A stretch of 64,000 nt of DNA from assembly GCA_047975325.1 (NCBI GenBank), contig JBKEDF010000075.1, positions 1 to 64,000 on the forward strand, in the 5' to 3' direction. Both the position numbers and the translations under genes were made by a program. Under the pieces are notes generated by a model that did not search any database, was not told where the DNA came from, and saw nothing but the letters and a program-made list of their open reading frames with translations. Shown here one piece after another: positions 1 through 9,376 of this stretch (position 1 is the first letter of the stretch; each line of letters starts with the position of its first letter). Source of the stretch: JBKEDF01 sp047975325. GTDB taxonomy: Bacteria > Pseudomonadota > Alphaproteobacteria > Rhodobacterales > Rhodobacteraceae.

Positions 1-1368
1 TTCAACCAGGCCTTTGTGCCGATGTTTTCCAAAAAGCTTGAGGCAGGCGAAGATGCGCAGGGTTTTGCGCAGGAAGCCTTCAACGCGATGGCAATGTTGC
101 TTGCGGTTTTTGCCCTGGTCGGGACATTGGCGATGCCGGTCCTGGTCTGGGCAATGGCTGCGGGTTTTACGGGCGATCCGCGTTTCGATCTGGCCGTCAC
201 ATTCGGGCGGATCGGTTTTTCCTATATCTTTTTCATCAGCCTTGTCGCCCTTCTATCCGGTGTTCTGGTCACCCGGGGGCGATTCGTGGAAGCCGGTGTC
301 ATCCCCGTCCTGATGAATATTGCCTTCATTCTGGCGATGTGGCTGGCAGATTGGCGCGGCTGGGATATGGGGCTGACACTGGCCTGGACATTGCCGCTGA
401 CGGGAATTGCGCAATTTGCCTACACATGGCACGCGGCAAGGTCGGCAGGCCATCGCTTTCGCCTCGGAATACCGCGCTGGACGCCGGAACTGAAACGGCT
501 TGCCATTATTGCCGGGCCCGCGATACTGGCCGGTGGTGTGGTGCAAATCAACCTGCTGGTAGGCCGTCAGGTGGCATCCCATACCGAAGGTGCTGTGGCC
601 TGGCTGACCTATGCGGACCGGCTTTATCAATTGCCGCTTGGTGTCGTGGGGATTGCAATCGGAACGGCGCTCCTGCCTGAATTGTCGCGCCGCCTGCGTG
701 CCGGGGATGGGGAAGGTGGCCGGGCTGCCTTCAACCGGGGTACGGAATTTGCCCTGATCCTGACCCTGCCCGCGGCAGCGGCCCTGCTGGTGATCCCGGC
801 AGAGCTGGTACAGGTCCTGTTCGAACGGGGGGCATTCGGGGCGAAGGATACGGCAAATACCGCGCTGGCGCTGGCAATCTATGGGGCGGGCCTTCCGGCT
901 TTTGTGCTGCACAAGGTCCTGCAACCGCTTTATTTTGCTCGCGAAGATACGCGCCGCCCCTTCCATTTCGCGCTTTGGGCCATGGTTGTGAACGCTTTTC
1001 TTGCCATTGGCCTGATGCCGGTCATCGGCTTTCTTGCCGCCGCCATCGCCACGACATTATCGGCATGGGTCATGGCCGCGCAGCTCTGGTTCGGTTCCCG
1101 CCACATGGGAGGCGCCGCAGAATTTGATGCAAGACTGTTGGGCAGATTACCCCGCATCCTTCTGGCCTGTCTGGCCATGTCGGCCGTGCTTTACGGGCTG
1201 TCCTGGCTGCTTTCTCCGGCGCTTGAGGCCGCACGCTGGCGCTGGCTGGCGCTTGGCGGGCTGGTCGGCGGGGGAATCCTGTCCTATTTCGGGGCGGGAT
1301 CGCTGCTTGGTGCCTTTCGTATTGCAGAATTCAGACAGGCCATGCGGCGCGCACCGAAAGGCAACTGA
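1..1368 (+). CDS. murJ: Lipid II flippase MurJ, 5' end missing
   Basis: The reading frame is open from base 1 to a stop at 1368, giving about 455 residues; the family is usually about 510, so some 60 N-terminal residues lie outside the window. The first residues in view (FNQAFVPMFSK) match the conserved segment that follows the first membrane helices of MurJ/MviN. The rest is a run of hydrophobic helices separated by short charged loops, as in the 14-helix MOP-fold flippases. MurJ moves lipid-linked peptidoglycan precursor across the inner membrane. The nearby trpS fits the murJ-trpS neighbourhood common in Rhodobacterales. The ATG at position 22 is internal and not the real start. Family assignment is confident. 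Confidence 0.93.
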   Translation, partial: FNQAFVPMFSKKLEAGEDAQGFAQEAFNAMAMLLAVFALVGTLAMPVLVWAMAAGFTGDPRFDLAVTFGRIGFSYIFFISLVALLSGVLVTRGRFVEAGVIPVLMNIAFILAMWLADWRGWDMGLTLAWTLPLTGIAQFAYTWHAARSAGHRFRLGIPRWTPELKRLAIIAGPAILAGGVVQINLLVGRQVASHTEGAVAWLTYADRLYQLPLGVVGIAIGTALLPELSRRLRAGDGEGGRAAFNRGTEFALILTLPAAAALLVIPAELVQVLFERGAFGAKDTANTALALAIYGAGLPAFVLHKVLQPLYFAREDTRRPFHFALWAMVVNAFLAIGLMPVIGFLAAAIATTLSAWVMAAQLWFGSRHMGGAAEFDARLLGRLPRILLACLAMSAVLYGLSWLLSPALEAARWRWLALGGLVGGGILSYFGAGSLLGAFRIAEFRQAMRRAPKGN

Positions 1369-1397
1369 TCCTGCAAGATCCCGAAGGGGTTTCCGGA

Positions 1398-2084
1398 TCA
1401 GCGTTCGCGCAACCTTGCGCGCAGCCGTGCCCATCCCCCCGGGCTGACCAGAAAAGACAGGAAGAACCCCGCGAAAAAGCCCGCAAGTTCCCCCAGCCAG
1501 TTCCAGTTTGCGCCAAAGACCGCGCCAAAGATCAACTGGATGGCCATCAGCGCCCCGATCAGGCGAAATGCGGCATAGCGGTTCGCCCCCACCCCGGCAA
1601 GTTGCATCCACAGGATATAGGAATAGGCGCCGATCAATCCGTAAACCGCAGGATAGCCACCAATCAGGGGTAACTGGATGAAGGGCAGCACCGTATAGGC
1701 CAGCGCCGCCGCAATAGCCGATCCGAAAAACACTACCAGGACTGCCCACCAGCGAAAGATTTCCCCCACCATCTTGCCCAGGGCAAGCAGGAAGACGATC
1801 ACGAAAATGGCATGGGTCATGCCCCCATGCACAAACGGATAGGTAACCAGCCGCATCACTTGTTCGGCCGGATAGGTCGATGCCTCAATCATTCCGCGCA
1901 TCAGTTCGGGGGAAAAGGCAAAGCGCTGAACCGCATCCAGCCGCCAGCCAATCCCTTCAGCACCGCCCATGAGCCCACGCTGCGCCAGCGTCAGCACGAT
2001 TTCCATCGCGAGGATCGGCAGGGCAAGCAGCCAGACGACCGGCGGCAATGGATTGATCGGCGACATGTTGTAATCCTGGCTCAT
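1398..2084 (-). CDS. Rhomboid-like membrane protein, probably not a protease
   Basis: This gene of 228 residues converges with murJ. I chose the ATG at 2084 because AGGAA lies about nine bases upstream; an ATG at 2093 is possible. The protein has about six hydrophobic helices in rhomboid order, with the first-loop histidines (H86, H91) and a helix-4 motif reading GGYPAVYG at residues 142-149. Active rhomboids have GxSG here, so the serine nucleophile is replaced by Tyr144 and the next Gly by Pro145. The helix-6 histidine position also appears changed, to Glu199 in GELAGFFAG. The fold is well supported. Activity as an intramembrane protease is unlikely if this alignment by eye is right; a chaperone-like or binding role, as in eukaryotic iRhoms and derlins, is inference only. 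Confidence 0.8.
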   Translation of the reverse strand: MSQDYNMSPINPLPPVVWLLALPILAMEIVLTLAQRGLMGGAEGIGWRLDAVQRFAFSPELMRGMIEASTYPAEQVMRLVTYPFVHGGMTHAIFVIVFLLALGKMVGEIFRWWAVLVVFFGSAIAAALAYTVLPFIQLPLIGGYPAVYGLIGAYSYILWMQLAGVGANRYAAFRLIGALMAIQLIFGAVFGANWNWLGELAGFFAGFFLSFLVSPGGWARLRARLRER

Positions 2085-2189
2085 CGGCCTCATTCCTGCT
2101 TTGGCTTTTTCTGTGGCGGGGTGGTTGATTGACGCCCCCTGCCCCGGAAGGTAAGCGGAGGCAACGCCAATTGCCAGACGGAGTTTCCC

Positions 2190-3242
2190 ATGAGCGAACC
2201 GGTCAAGACCCCAGCGGCCTTCCCTACCCGGATCTTCTCGGGCATCCAGCCATCGGGCGGGCTGACGCTGGGCAATTATCTGGGCGCCCTGAAACGGTTT
2301 GTCGAGAAACAGCAGGAAGGGATCGAAACGATCTACTGCCTGGTCGACCTCCATGCGATCACTGTCTGGCAGGATCCCGAACGGCTCCGCCATCAGACGC
2401 GGGAAGCGGCGGCCGGTTTCATTGCAGCCGGGATCGATCCGTCACGTTCCATCCTGTTCAATCAAAGCCAGGTCAGGGCCCATGCCGAATTGGCCTGGAT
2501 CTTCAATTGCGTGGCACGGATGGGCTGGATGGGCCGGATGACGCAATGGAAGGACAAGACCGCAGGCAAGAATGCCGAAGCCGAATCCCTGGGGCTCTTT
2601 GCCTATCCATCGCTGATGGCGGCGGATATCCTGGCCTACAAGGCCACGCATGTCCCGGTGGGGGAGGACCAGAAACAGCATCTGGAACTGACCCGCGATA
2701 TCGCCGCAAAATTCAATCACGACTATAAGGTCGATTTCTTCCCGATCACAGAACCGGTGATCGAGGGGGCAGCCACCCGCGTCATGAGCCTGCGTGACGG
2801 CACCAGGAAGATGTCAAAATCCGATCCTTCAGATCAAAGCCGCATCAACCTTACCGATGATGCCGATACCATCGCAAAGAAGATCCGCAAGGCCAAGACC
2901 GACCCGGAACCCCTGCCCGAAACCATTGATGGGTTGAAGGACCGCCCCGAGGCCAGGAATCTCGTCAGCATCTATGCCGGGCTTTCAGGGCAAAGTGCCG
3001 AAGCGGTCATCACAGAATTTGCCGGGGCGCAATTTGGCAGGTTCAAACCGGCCCTTGCCGATCTGGCCGTCGCGACCTTGAGCCCGATCACCACCGAAAT
3101 GAACCGCCTGATGCAGGACCCTGCCGAGATCGACCGTATCCTTGGCGATGGTGCCGAACGGGCCGATGCCATCTCCCGCCCGGTGTTGCAGGATGTGCAG
3201 GATATCGTCGGTTTCGTTCGATCAGATCGCAGCCGCGGGTAG
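2190..3242 (+). CDS. trpS: Tryptophanyl-tRNA synthetase
   Basis: TrpRS charges tRNA-Trp with tryptophan in the cytoplasm. The 350-residue length is normal for class Ic TrpRS. The HIGH-type motif reads TLGNYLG at residues 26-32, following the conserved GIQPSG segment. The second signature, KMSKS, is intact at residues 207-211 and is followed by DPSD. The gene is divergent from the rhomboid-like gene, with about 100 bases between the starts that must hold both promoters. No tRNA or leader peptide is visible upstream. Nothing unusual was seen. Confidence 0.97.
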   Translation: MSEPVKTPAAFPTRIFSGIQPSGGLTLGNYLGALKRFVEKQQEGIETIYCLVDLHAITVWQDPERLRHQTREAAAGFIAAGIDPSRSILFNQSQVRAHAELAWIFNCVARMGWMGRMTQWKDKTAGKNAEAESLGLFAYPSLMAADILAYKATHVPVGEDQKQHLELTRDIAAKFNHDYKVDFFPITEPVIEGAATRVMSLRDGTRKMSKSDPSDQSRINLTDDADTIAKKIRKAKTDPEPLPETIDGLKDRPEARNLVSIYAGLSGQSAEAVITEFAGAQFGRFKPALADLAVATLSPITTEMNRLMQDPAEIDRILGDGAERADAISRPVLQDVQDIVGFVRSDRSRG

Positions 3243-3359
3243 GCGAACCATTCCAGAAGGCCCGCCGCGCCCTCCCGATAACCTCTAGTTTACTGGACGT
3301 ACCCACCCACAACCCTATCCTTGAGACCGGACAAGACAACAGAACCGGAGGATAGACCC

Positions 3360-4283
3360 ATGAAAACCGCGATGCTTTCGCGCCGTCACCTCATGACGGC
3401 GGCCGTGACACTTCCCATTCTGCCCGCCTTTTCCCGTTCTGCACACGCCTCGGCCGAAATGCTGGGCACAAGCAGCGCTACCTTCGACCGTTTCAAGCTG
3501 GGCGATTTCGAGGTCACCACATTGCTTGCGGGGACCCGTATCTTTGACAAGCCGCAGGAAACCTATGGCATGAACGTGGATGCCGCCGAATTCGCCGCCA
3601 TATCGGAAGCTGCCTTCATACCGGCCGACAAGGCACAGTCCTATTTCACGCCAACCGTGGTCAATACCGGCAATGAGCTTGTTCTTTTCGATACCGGGCT
3701 TGCACCGGAGGCCATGACCGGGGCGCTGGATGCGGCGGGCTATTCCCCTGATCAGGTCGATATCGTCGTGATCACCCATATGCATGGCGACCATATCGGC
3801 GGGCTCATGGGCGACGGTGCGGAAACCTTCGGCAATGCGCGTTATGTGACGGGTTCGGCGGAACATAATCACTGGATGGGCGCGGGGAACGAAAATTTCG
3901 ACGCCAAGGTCCGCCCCCTGAATGAAAAGATGACCTTCCTCGAAGATGGCGGAACGGTTGTTTCAGGGCTGACGGCGGTTCTTTGCCCCGGGCACACGCC
4001 GGGCCATATGGGTTTCATGGTTGAAAGCGGTGGGCGGCAGATCATGATTACCGGCGATCTGGCCAATCATCCGATCTGGTCGGTTGAAAACCCCGATTGG
4101 GAAGTCCGCTTTGACATGGACAAGGCCACCGCCGCGCAATCCCGCCGCAAGGTGCTGGACATGCTGGCCGCTGATCGTGTGCCCTTCATCGGGTATCATA
4201 TGCCCTTCCCGGCCATCGGTTATGTGGAAACGCGCGATAACGGGTACAGATATATCCCGGCAAGCTATCAGATGGCGATGTAA
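3360..4283 (+). CDS. Tat-exported metallo-beta-lactamase-fold hydrolase
   Basis: The product is 307 residues from the ATG at 3360, which has GGAGGA about eight bases upstream. The N-terminus carries a twin-arginine signal (SRRHLM, residues 7-12) followed by a hydrophobic stretch and a likely cleavage site near AHA-S, so a folded metalloprotein is predicted to be exported to the periplasm. The zinc motif HMHGDH is at residues 140-145, and further metal ligands are probably H in CPGHTPGH and D in TGDLANH. The sequence resembles the MBL-fold group that contains lactonases and quorum-quenching-like enzymes. The substrate cannot be named. It stands alone between trpS and a convergent glycosyltransferase. 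Confidence 0.85.
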   Translation: MKTAMLSRRHLMTAAVTLPILPAFSRSAHASAEMLGTSSATFDRFKLGDFEVTTLLAGTRIFDKPQETYGMNVDAAEFAAISEAAFIPADKAQSYFTPTVVNTGNELVLFDTGLAPEAMTGALDAAGYSPDQVDIVVITHMHGDHIGGLMGDGAETFGNARYVTGSAEHNHWMGAGNENFDAKVRPLNEKMTFLEDGGTVVSGLTAVLCPGHTPGHMGFMVESGGRQIMITGDLANHPIWSVENPDWEVRFDMDKATAAQSRRKVLDMLAADRVPFIGYHMPFPAIGYVETRDNGYRYIPASYQMAM

Positions 4284-4311
4284 CGCCTTTCAACTTTCCA
4301 TGATCTGACCC

Positions 4312-4334
4312 GGCCGGGACTGCAAGTCCCGGCC
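4312..4334. terminator. Hairpin between convergent genes
   Basis: A perfect ten-base inverted repeat (GGCCGGGACT ... AGTCCCGGCC) with a three-base loop lies 29 bases after the MBL-fold gene and 17 bases before the stop of the convergent glycosyltransferase. There is no strong T-run on either side, so it may act as a weak bidirectional terminator or as an RNA-stabilising stem. Confidence 0.6.
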
Positions 4335-4350
4335 TCGGTATGTTGAAACC

Positions 4351-5583
4351 TTATTCGCCTTCTGAGGCAAAGCCCTCGACAAAGGATATCATTCCGGGCA
4401 GGCAGATCCGGCGCAGGTCGTATTTTTCGACGATGGTCTTGCGGGCAGCCCGGCGCAGGGGCGCAAATTTTTCCGGCTCGGCCAGCGCCTCCGTCAATCT
4501 GGCCGACCAGGCCTTCACATCAAAGAAATCGACAAGCTGCCCGTTGACACCATCGGTGATCATTTCCTCCACCGGCGCGGTGCGCGACCCGATCACATGA
4601 CATCCTGCCGACATTGCCTCCAGCATCGACCATGAAAGCACGAAAGGATAGGTCAGATAGCCATGCACCCGGCTAATCTGCAAAAGCGCAAGGAAATTCT
4701 GGTAACGGATTTCACCCAGAAAATGGATACGCGAAAGATCCACCCGGTCCCTTACTTCCGAAAGGAAGACCTCCTTCCAGCTTTGGCCCTCCGGGGCGGG
4801 TGCGCCATAGCTCACCCCATCGCCACCGACAATCAGCACCTGGGCCTCCGGCCGCGCGGCCAGAATATCGGGCAGCGCACGCATGAAGATATGATAACCG
4901 CGATAGGGTTCCAGGTTGCGATTCACAAATGTCAGCACCTCATCCCCCGCATGCAGGGTCCGGCCATTGGGCAATATCAGGCTGGCCCCGGGATCGGGCG
5001 CAACGATATCGGTATCCACCCCATCGAAAATCACATCGATCATCGGGCGCAACCTGTCGGGATGGGTATCGGCCTGCCACCGCGTCGGTGACAGACCGGC
5101 ATCCGCATGCACCAGCGCCTGTGCCAGATGCGCTGCTCTTCCCTGCGTGATCATGACCTGATCGAAACTGTCCCTGGCAAATTCCGGGTCGAACCCCACA
5201 TCGCATCCGATACCGCGATAATAAAATTCGGCATAGATGATCAATTTCGCCTCGGGCCAGACTTCTTTCAGGAACAGGGTTTCCCCCCAACCCGAATGGC
5301 CAAAGATCACATCGGGGACATAACCGTGTTTTTCGCGCAAGACCCTTGCCGCCCGCGCCACCGTGACACCACGATCCGACATCTGGGTATAGTTGCGCCC
5401 AAGCCGCGTTGCCGCAGGATCGGGGCCGGGAACCTTGTGACGATAACGCGCCGTCCGGATGGGGGATTTACGCTTGTTCACCTCATCGGTAAGGGCCAGG
5501 CAATCATGCCCCCGCGCCTGCATGGCCGGGGCGAGATGCAGGAATTGCCCCGGAAAATTCTGATGAACGAAAAGGATCTTCAT
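4351..5583 (-). CDS. Glycosyltransferase family 4 protein
   Basis: The 410-residue protein begins KILFVHQNFPGQF, a typical N-terminal beta-strand and loop of GT-B glycosyltransferases. Its C-terminal half has the family features: a nucleotide-sugar-binding Rossmann domain (VLIVGGDGVSYG) and an E-x7-E type region in WSMLEAMSAG ... PVEEM. It should transfer a sugar from a nucleotide donor to a glycan or lipid acceptor in the cytoplasm; donor and acceptor are unknown. It starts two bases after the yejF stop, so it is probably co-transcribed with the peptide transporter, an unexpected functional pairing. No signal peptide is present. Confidence 0.86.
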   Translation of the reverse strand: MKILFVHQNFPGQFLHLAPAMQARGHDCLALTDEVNKRKSPIRTARYRHKVPGPDPAATRLGRNYTQMSDRGVTVARAARVLREKHGYVPDVIFGHSGWGETLFLKEVWPEAKLIIYAEFYYRGIGCDVGFDPEFARDSFDQVMITQGRAAHLAQALVHADAGLSPTRWQADTHPDRLRPMIDVIFDGVDTDIVAPDPGASLILPNGRTLHAGDEVLTFVNRNLEPYRGYHIFMRALPDILAARPEAQVLIVGGDGVSYGAPAPEGQSWKEVFLSEVRDRVDLSRIHFLGEIRYQNFLALLQISRVHGYLTYPFVLSWSMLEAMSAGCHVIGSRTAPVEEMITDGVNGQLVDFFDVKAWSARLTEALAEPEKFAPLRRAARKTIVEKYDLRRICLPGMISFVEGFASEGE

Positions 5584-5585
5584 GA

Positions 5586-7181
5586 TTACCGATCCCCGAA
5601 GGCGGCTGCCATAAGGGTGCGGGTATAGTCGGATTGCGGCGCCCCGAAGATATCCGCGCCCGAACCATATTCCACGACATCCCCCGCCTTGAGAACCATG
5701 ACCCTGTGGGCCAGGGCCCTGACAACCCGTAAATCATGACTGATGAACAGGTAAGCCAGCCCATGGCGCCGTTGCAGATCGCGCAGCAGATCCACAATCT
5801 GGACCTGTACCGTCATATCAAGCGCCGAGGTCGGTTCATCCAGCACCACGAAACGCGGGCGCAGGATCATCGCGCGGGCAATTGCCACGCGCTGACGTTG
5901 CCCGCCGGAAAATTCATGCGGATAGCGCGCCATCATGGCGGGGTCGAGCCCGACCTCCTCCATAATCCCGGCAACCATGCCGGTGCGGTCCCGCCCTGGT
6001 TCAAGCCCGTGAACACCCAACCCTTCGGCAATGATCTGTTCAATGGTCATGCGCGGGGAAAGCGAACCGAACGGATCCTGAAACACCACTTGCAGATCAC
6101 GCCGCAAATCCCGCATCCGGCGCGCCCTGCGGCCCTGAATATCCTGCCCCATGTAAAGGATCGGACCTTCGGACGAAATCAACCGCAGCAGCGCAAGCGC
6201 AAGCGTCGTCTTGCCCGACCCGCTTTCGCCAACCAGCCCCAATGTCTCCCCCGCCCGGATCGAAAGCGTCGCCTCATTGACGGCCTTCACGTGGCCCACG
6301 GTCCGCCGCAGAAACCCGCGCTGGATTGGAAACCAGACGCGCAGTGCCTCCGTTCGCAGGATTTCCTCGGCATCCGCCGGTAGTGGTTCGGCCCGCCCCT
6401 GCGGTTCTGCCGCCAGCAGCTTTTGTGTATAGGGGTGCCTGGGATTCTCAAAGATCCTTGCCGTTGCACCCTGTTCGACAATCTCGCCATCCTTCATCAC
6501 ACAGACCCTGTCGGCAATACGGCGCACGATGCCCAGATCATGGGTGATGAACAAAAGGCTTAACCCTTCCTTTTGCTTCAACTCGGCCAGAAGATCGAGG
6601 ATCTGCGCCTGGATCGTCACATCCAGCGCAGTGGTCGGTTCATCCGCAATCAACAGGTCCGGCCCGTTTGCCAGGGCCATGGCGATCATGACACGTTGTC
6701 GCTGCCCGCCCGAAAGCTGATGCGGATAAGCCGAAAGGCGGGTCTCGGCATCGCGGATCCCAACCTTTTCCAGAAGATCGAGAATGCGTACCCGGGCCTT
6801 ATCCCCCTCAAGCCCCTGATGAAGTTGCAGGCTTTCGCCAAGCTGCTTTTCAATCGTGTGCAGCGGGTTGAGCGACGTCATCGGCTCCTGAAAGATGAAG
6901 CTAATATCATTGCCCCGCACCCGGCGAAGTTCCGTCTCCGGCGCACCGATCATCTGCACCCCGTCATAGCGGATGGACCCCGACAGTTCTGCCGAATCAG
7001 GCAGAAGCGACACGGTCGAAAGTGCGGTCACCGATTTTCCCGAACCACTTTCCCCCACCAGCGCCACGGTTTCCCCACGGCCCACCGAAAAGGAAACGTC
7101 CCGCACGGCCTGCGTTTCATGGCCATCCTGACGGAAACGGATGGAAAGGCCTTCGACCTCCAGAACAGTTTTTGAGGTCAT
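5586..7181 (-). CDS. yejF: Peptide ABC transporter, duplicated ATPase (YejF type)
   Basis: This 531-residue protein is two ABC ATPase domains in one chain. The first Walker A is GESGSGKS at residues 43-50 with signature LSGGQRQR; the second Walker A is GESGSGKT near residue 320 with signature FSGGQRQR. Both halves keep Walker B (LLIADEPT and VVLDEPTS). After the first domain there is the oligopeptide-transporter C-terminal region (ENPRHPYTQKLL) characteristic of Opp/Dpp-type ATPases. Its start overlaps the yejE stop by four bases, indicating translational coupling. It powers uptake of peptides through YejB/YejE; in enterobacteria Yej imports microcin C and peptides. Confidence 0.93.
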   Translation of the reverse strand: MTSKTVLEVEGLSIRFRQDGHETQAVRDVSFSVGRGETVALVGESGSGKSVTALSTVSLLPDSAELSGSIRYDGVQMIGAPETELRRVRGNDISFIFQEPMTSLNPLHTIEKQLGESLQLHQGLEGDKARVRILDLLEKVGIRDAETRLSAYPHQLSGGQRQRVMIAMALANGPDLLIADEPTTALDVTIQAQILDLLAELKQKEGLSLLFITHDLGIVRRIADRVCVMKDGEIVEQGATARIFENPRHPYTQKLLAAEPQGRAEPLPADAEEILRTEALRVWFPIQRGFLRRTVGHVKAVNEATLSIRAGETLGLVGESGSGKTTLALALLRLISSEGPILYMGQDIQGRRARRMRDLRRDLQVVFQDPFGSLSPRMTIEQIIAEGLGVHGLEPGRDRTGMVAGIMEEVGLDPAMMARYPHEFSGGQRQRVAIARAMILRPRFVVLDEPTSALDMTVQVQIVDLLRDLQRRHGLAYLFISHDLRVVRALAHRVMVLKAGDVVEYGSGADIFGAPQSDYTRTLMAAAFGDR

Positions 7182-8281
7182 TTGAAGGTCTTTCGCGGAT
7201 CAAAGGCATCACGCACGCCTTCAAAAACGAAGACGAGCAGGGAAAGCATCACCGCAAAGACGGTGAAGGCCGTAAAGGCCAGCCATGGCGCCTGAAGGTT
7301 GTTCTTGGCCTGAAGCGTCAATTCCCCAAGCGAAGGGGCAGAGGCAGGCAAGCCAAACCCCAGGAAATCCAGGGCGGCAAGCGAACCGATCGTACCGGTA
7401 ATGATGAAAGGCAACATGGTCAGCGTTGCCACCATCGCATTGGGCAGCACATGACGGAACATGATCACGGCATCGGAAACCCCAAGCGCCCGCGCGGCCC
7501 GGATATATTCGAAATTCCGCGCCCGCAGGAATTCGGCCCGTACCACGCCAATCAACGCGGTCCAGCCGAAAAGCACCATCAATCCCGCAAGCAGCCAGAA
7601 ATTCATCTGCCAGATCGCCCCAACGATGATGATGATATAAAGTGACGGCGTGGCCCCCCAGATTTCGATCAATCGCTGAAAGATCAGATCCGTCAACCCG
7701 CCAAAATACCCCTGTACCGCACCGGCCGCGATACCAATGACGGAGGTACAGAAGGTTACGATCAGCGCAAAGGAAACCGAAAGCCGGAAACCGTAGATTA
7801 CACGGGCTAGGACATCCCGCGCGGTGTTATCCGTCCCCAGCCAATGATTGCCATCGGGCGGTGAGGGCGCGGCGCGGCCCAGGTCATTGATCGTATTATA
7901 ACTATAGGGGATCGGCGCCCAGAGGATCCAGCCGGGCTCCGCCCCCTCCAATGTCCCGGCCTGCAACGCGGCACTTGCGCCTTCGGGGTCGTCCAGGCAA
8001 TCTTCCACCCCGCCCGAACGGATCAGGCATTGTACCTCCGGATCGCGATATTTTGCCTCGGTCCGGAAATCCCCTCCAAAGGCGGTTTCGGGATAAAAGG
8101 TCAGGAAGGGCACGCGCCAGTCACCCCGGTAATTCACCAGAAGCGGCCGGTCATTGGCCACCAGTTCGGCCATCAGGCTTACCCCGAAAAGAACCACGAA
8201 AATCCACAGGGACCAGAAAGCCCGCCGGTTGGCCTTGAAGTTGCGCCAGCGGCGCTGATTGAGTGGGGAAAGCGCCATCAT
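7178..8281 (-). CDS. yejE: Peptide ABC transporter permease (YejE type)
   Basis: A 367-residue inner-membrane permease. It has an N-terminal helix followed by a long periplasmic insertion (about residues 40-135), then the BPD_transp_1 core with the EAA-like loop (ARALGVSDAVIMFRHVLPNA). The insertion and the N-terminal motif RRWRNFKANRRA are typical of YejE and distinguish it from OppC/DppC. The start overlaps the end of yejB by four bases. It forms the transmembrane channel together with YejB. Confidence 0.92.
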   Translation of the reverse strand: MMALSPLNQRRWRNFKANRRAFWSLWIFVVLFGVSLMAELVANDRPLLVNYRGDWRVPFLTFYPETAFGGDFRTEAKYRDPEVQCLIRSGGVEDCLDDPEGASAALQAGTLEGAEPGWILWAPIPYSYNTINDLGRAAPSPPDGNHWLGTDNTARDVLARVIYGFRLSVSFALIVTFCTSVIGIAAGAVQGYFGGLTDLIFQRLIEIWGATPSLYIIIIVGAIWQMNFWLLAGLMVLFGWTALIGVVRAEFLRARNFEYIRAARALGVSDAVIMFRHVLPNAMVATLTMLPFIITGTIGSLAALDFLGFGLPASAPSLGELTLQAKNNLQAPWLAFTAFTVFAVMLSLLVFVFEGVRDAFDPRKTFK

Positions 8282-9375
8282 CCCCTCCGTTCAAAATCGA
8301 TCCGTGGATCGATCCAGACATACATCATGTCTGACACGATCCCCACCAACAGCCCCATCAGGCTGAAGAAATAAAGCGTGCCGAAGATCACGGGATAGTC
8401 CCGTTCCACCGCCGCACGAAACCCGAGCTGGCCCAGGCCATCAAGCGAAAAAATCGTCTCGATAATCAGGGAACCACCAAAAAAGACCGAAACGAAAACC
8501 GCCGGAAAGGAGGCAATCACGATCAGCATCGCATTGCGAAACACATGACCATATAGAACCGAACGTTCCGAAAGCCCCTTGGCACGGGCCGTCATCACAT
8601 AGTGTTTCTTGATTTCATCAAGAAAACTGTTCTTGGTCAAAAGTGTCAGTGTCGCAAAGGACGCGATGGTTGATGCCAGAACCGGCAGCGCGATATGCCA
8701 AAAATAGTCACCGATCTTCCCCACAAGGCTGAGATCGTCGAAATTGTCAGAAGTCAGCCCGCGTATCGGGAAGATCTGCCAATAGGACCCCCCGGCGAAA
8801 AGCACCAGCAACAGGATCGCAAACAGGAACCCTGGAATCGCATAGGCCACGATAATCGTACCGGACGTCCAGGTGTCGAAACTCGTGCCATCGCGCACGG
8901 CCTTGCGGATGCCCAGCGGAATGGAGATGAGATAGGCGATCAGCGTGGACCATAGCCCAAGGCTTATGGAAACCGGCATCTTTTCCAGCACCAGATCGGT
9001 AACGGAAATTGAACGGAAATAGCTTTCCCCGAAATCAAACCGGGCATAGCTCCACATCATGTCCAGGAAACGTTGCAGGGGTGGCTTGTCAAAACCGAAT
9101 TGACGCTCCAGCTCCTCGATGAATTCCGGCGGCAGGCCGCGCGCACCAAGATAGTTGTCATTGCCGCCGCCTTGCTGGGCTTGCGGCGTGGATTGCTGCA
9201 TCTCCCCACCACCACCGGTAATACCCTGCAGTGAATCGCCCGTCCCCTCAAGCCGCGCCAGGATCTGTTCGACCGGGCCACCCGGAACGAATTGCACAAG
9301 CGTGAAATTGATCACCATGATACCGATCAGTGTCGGGATGATCAGCAGCAGACGACGGAGCAGATAGGCGCCCAT
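8278..9375 (-). CDS. yejB: Peptide ABC transporter permease (YejB type)
   Basis: A 365-residue permease with the classic N-terminus of this family (YLLRRLLLIIPTLIGI) and a C-terminal BPD_transp_1 domain whose EAA loop reads ARAKGLSERSVLYGHVFRNA. Between helix 1 and the core there is a glycine- and glutamine-rich linker (about residues 45-75), which is common in YejB. The gene starts one base after the yejA stop and is coupled to yejE. It is the partner channel of YejE. Confidence 0.92.
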   Translation of the reverse strand: MGAYLLRRLLLIIPTLIGIMVINFTLVQFVPGGPVEQILARLEGTGDSLQGITGGGGEMQQSTPQAQQGGGNDNYLGARGLPPEFIEELERQFGFDKPPLQRFLDMMWSYARFDFGESYFRSISVTDLVLEKMPVSISLGLWSTLIAYLISIPLGIRKAVRDGTSFDTWTSGTIIVAYAIPGFLFAILLLVLFAGGSYWQIFPIRGLTSDNFDDLSLVGKIGDYFWHIALPVLASTIASFATLTLLTKNSFLDEIKKHYVMTARAKGLSERSVLYGHVFRNAMLIVIASFPAVFVSVFFGGSLIIETIFSLDGLGQLGFRAAVERDYPVIFGTLYFFSLMGLLVGIVSDMMYVWIDPRIDFERRG

Positions 9376-9376
9376 C

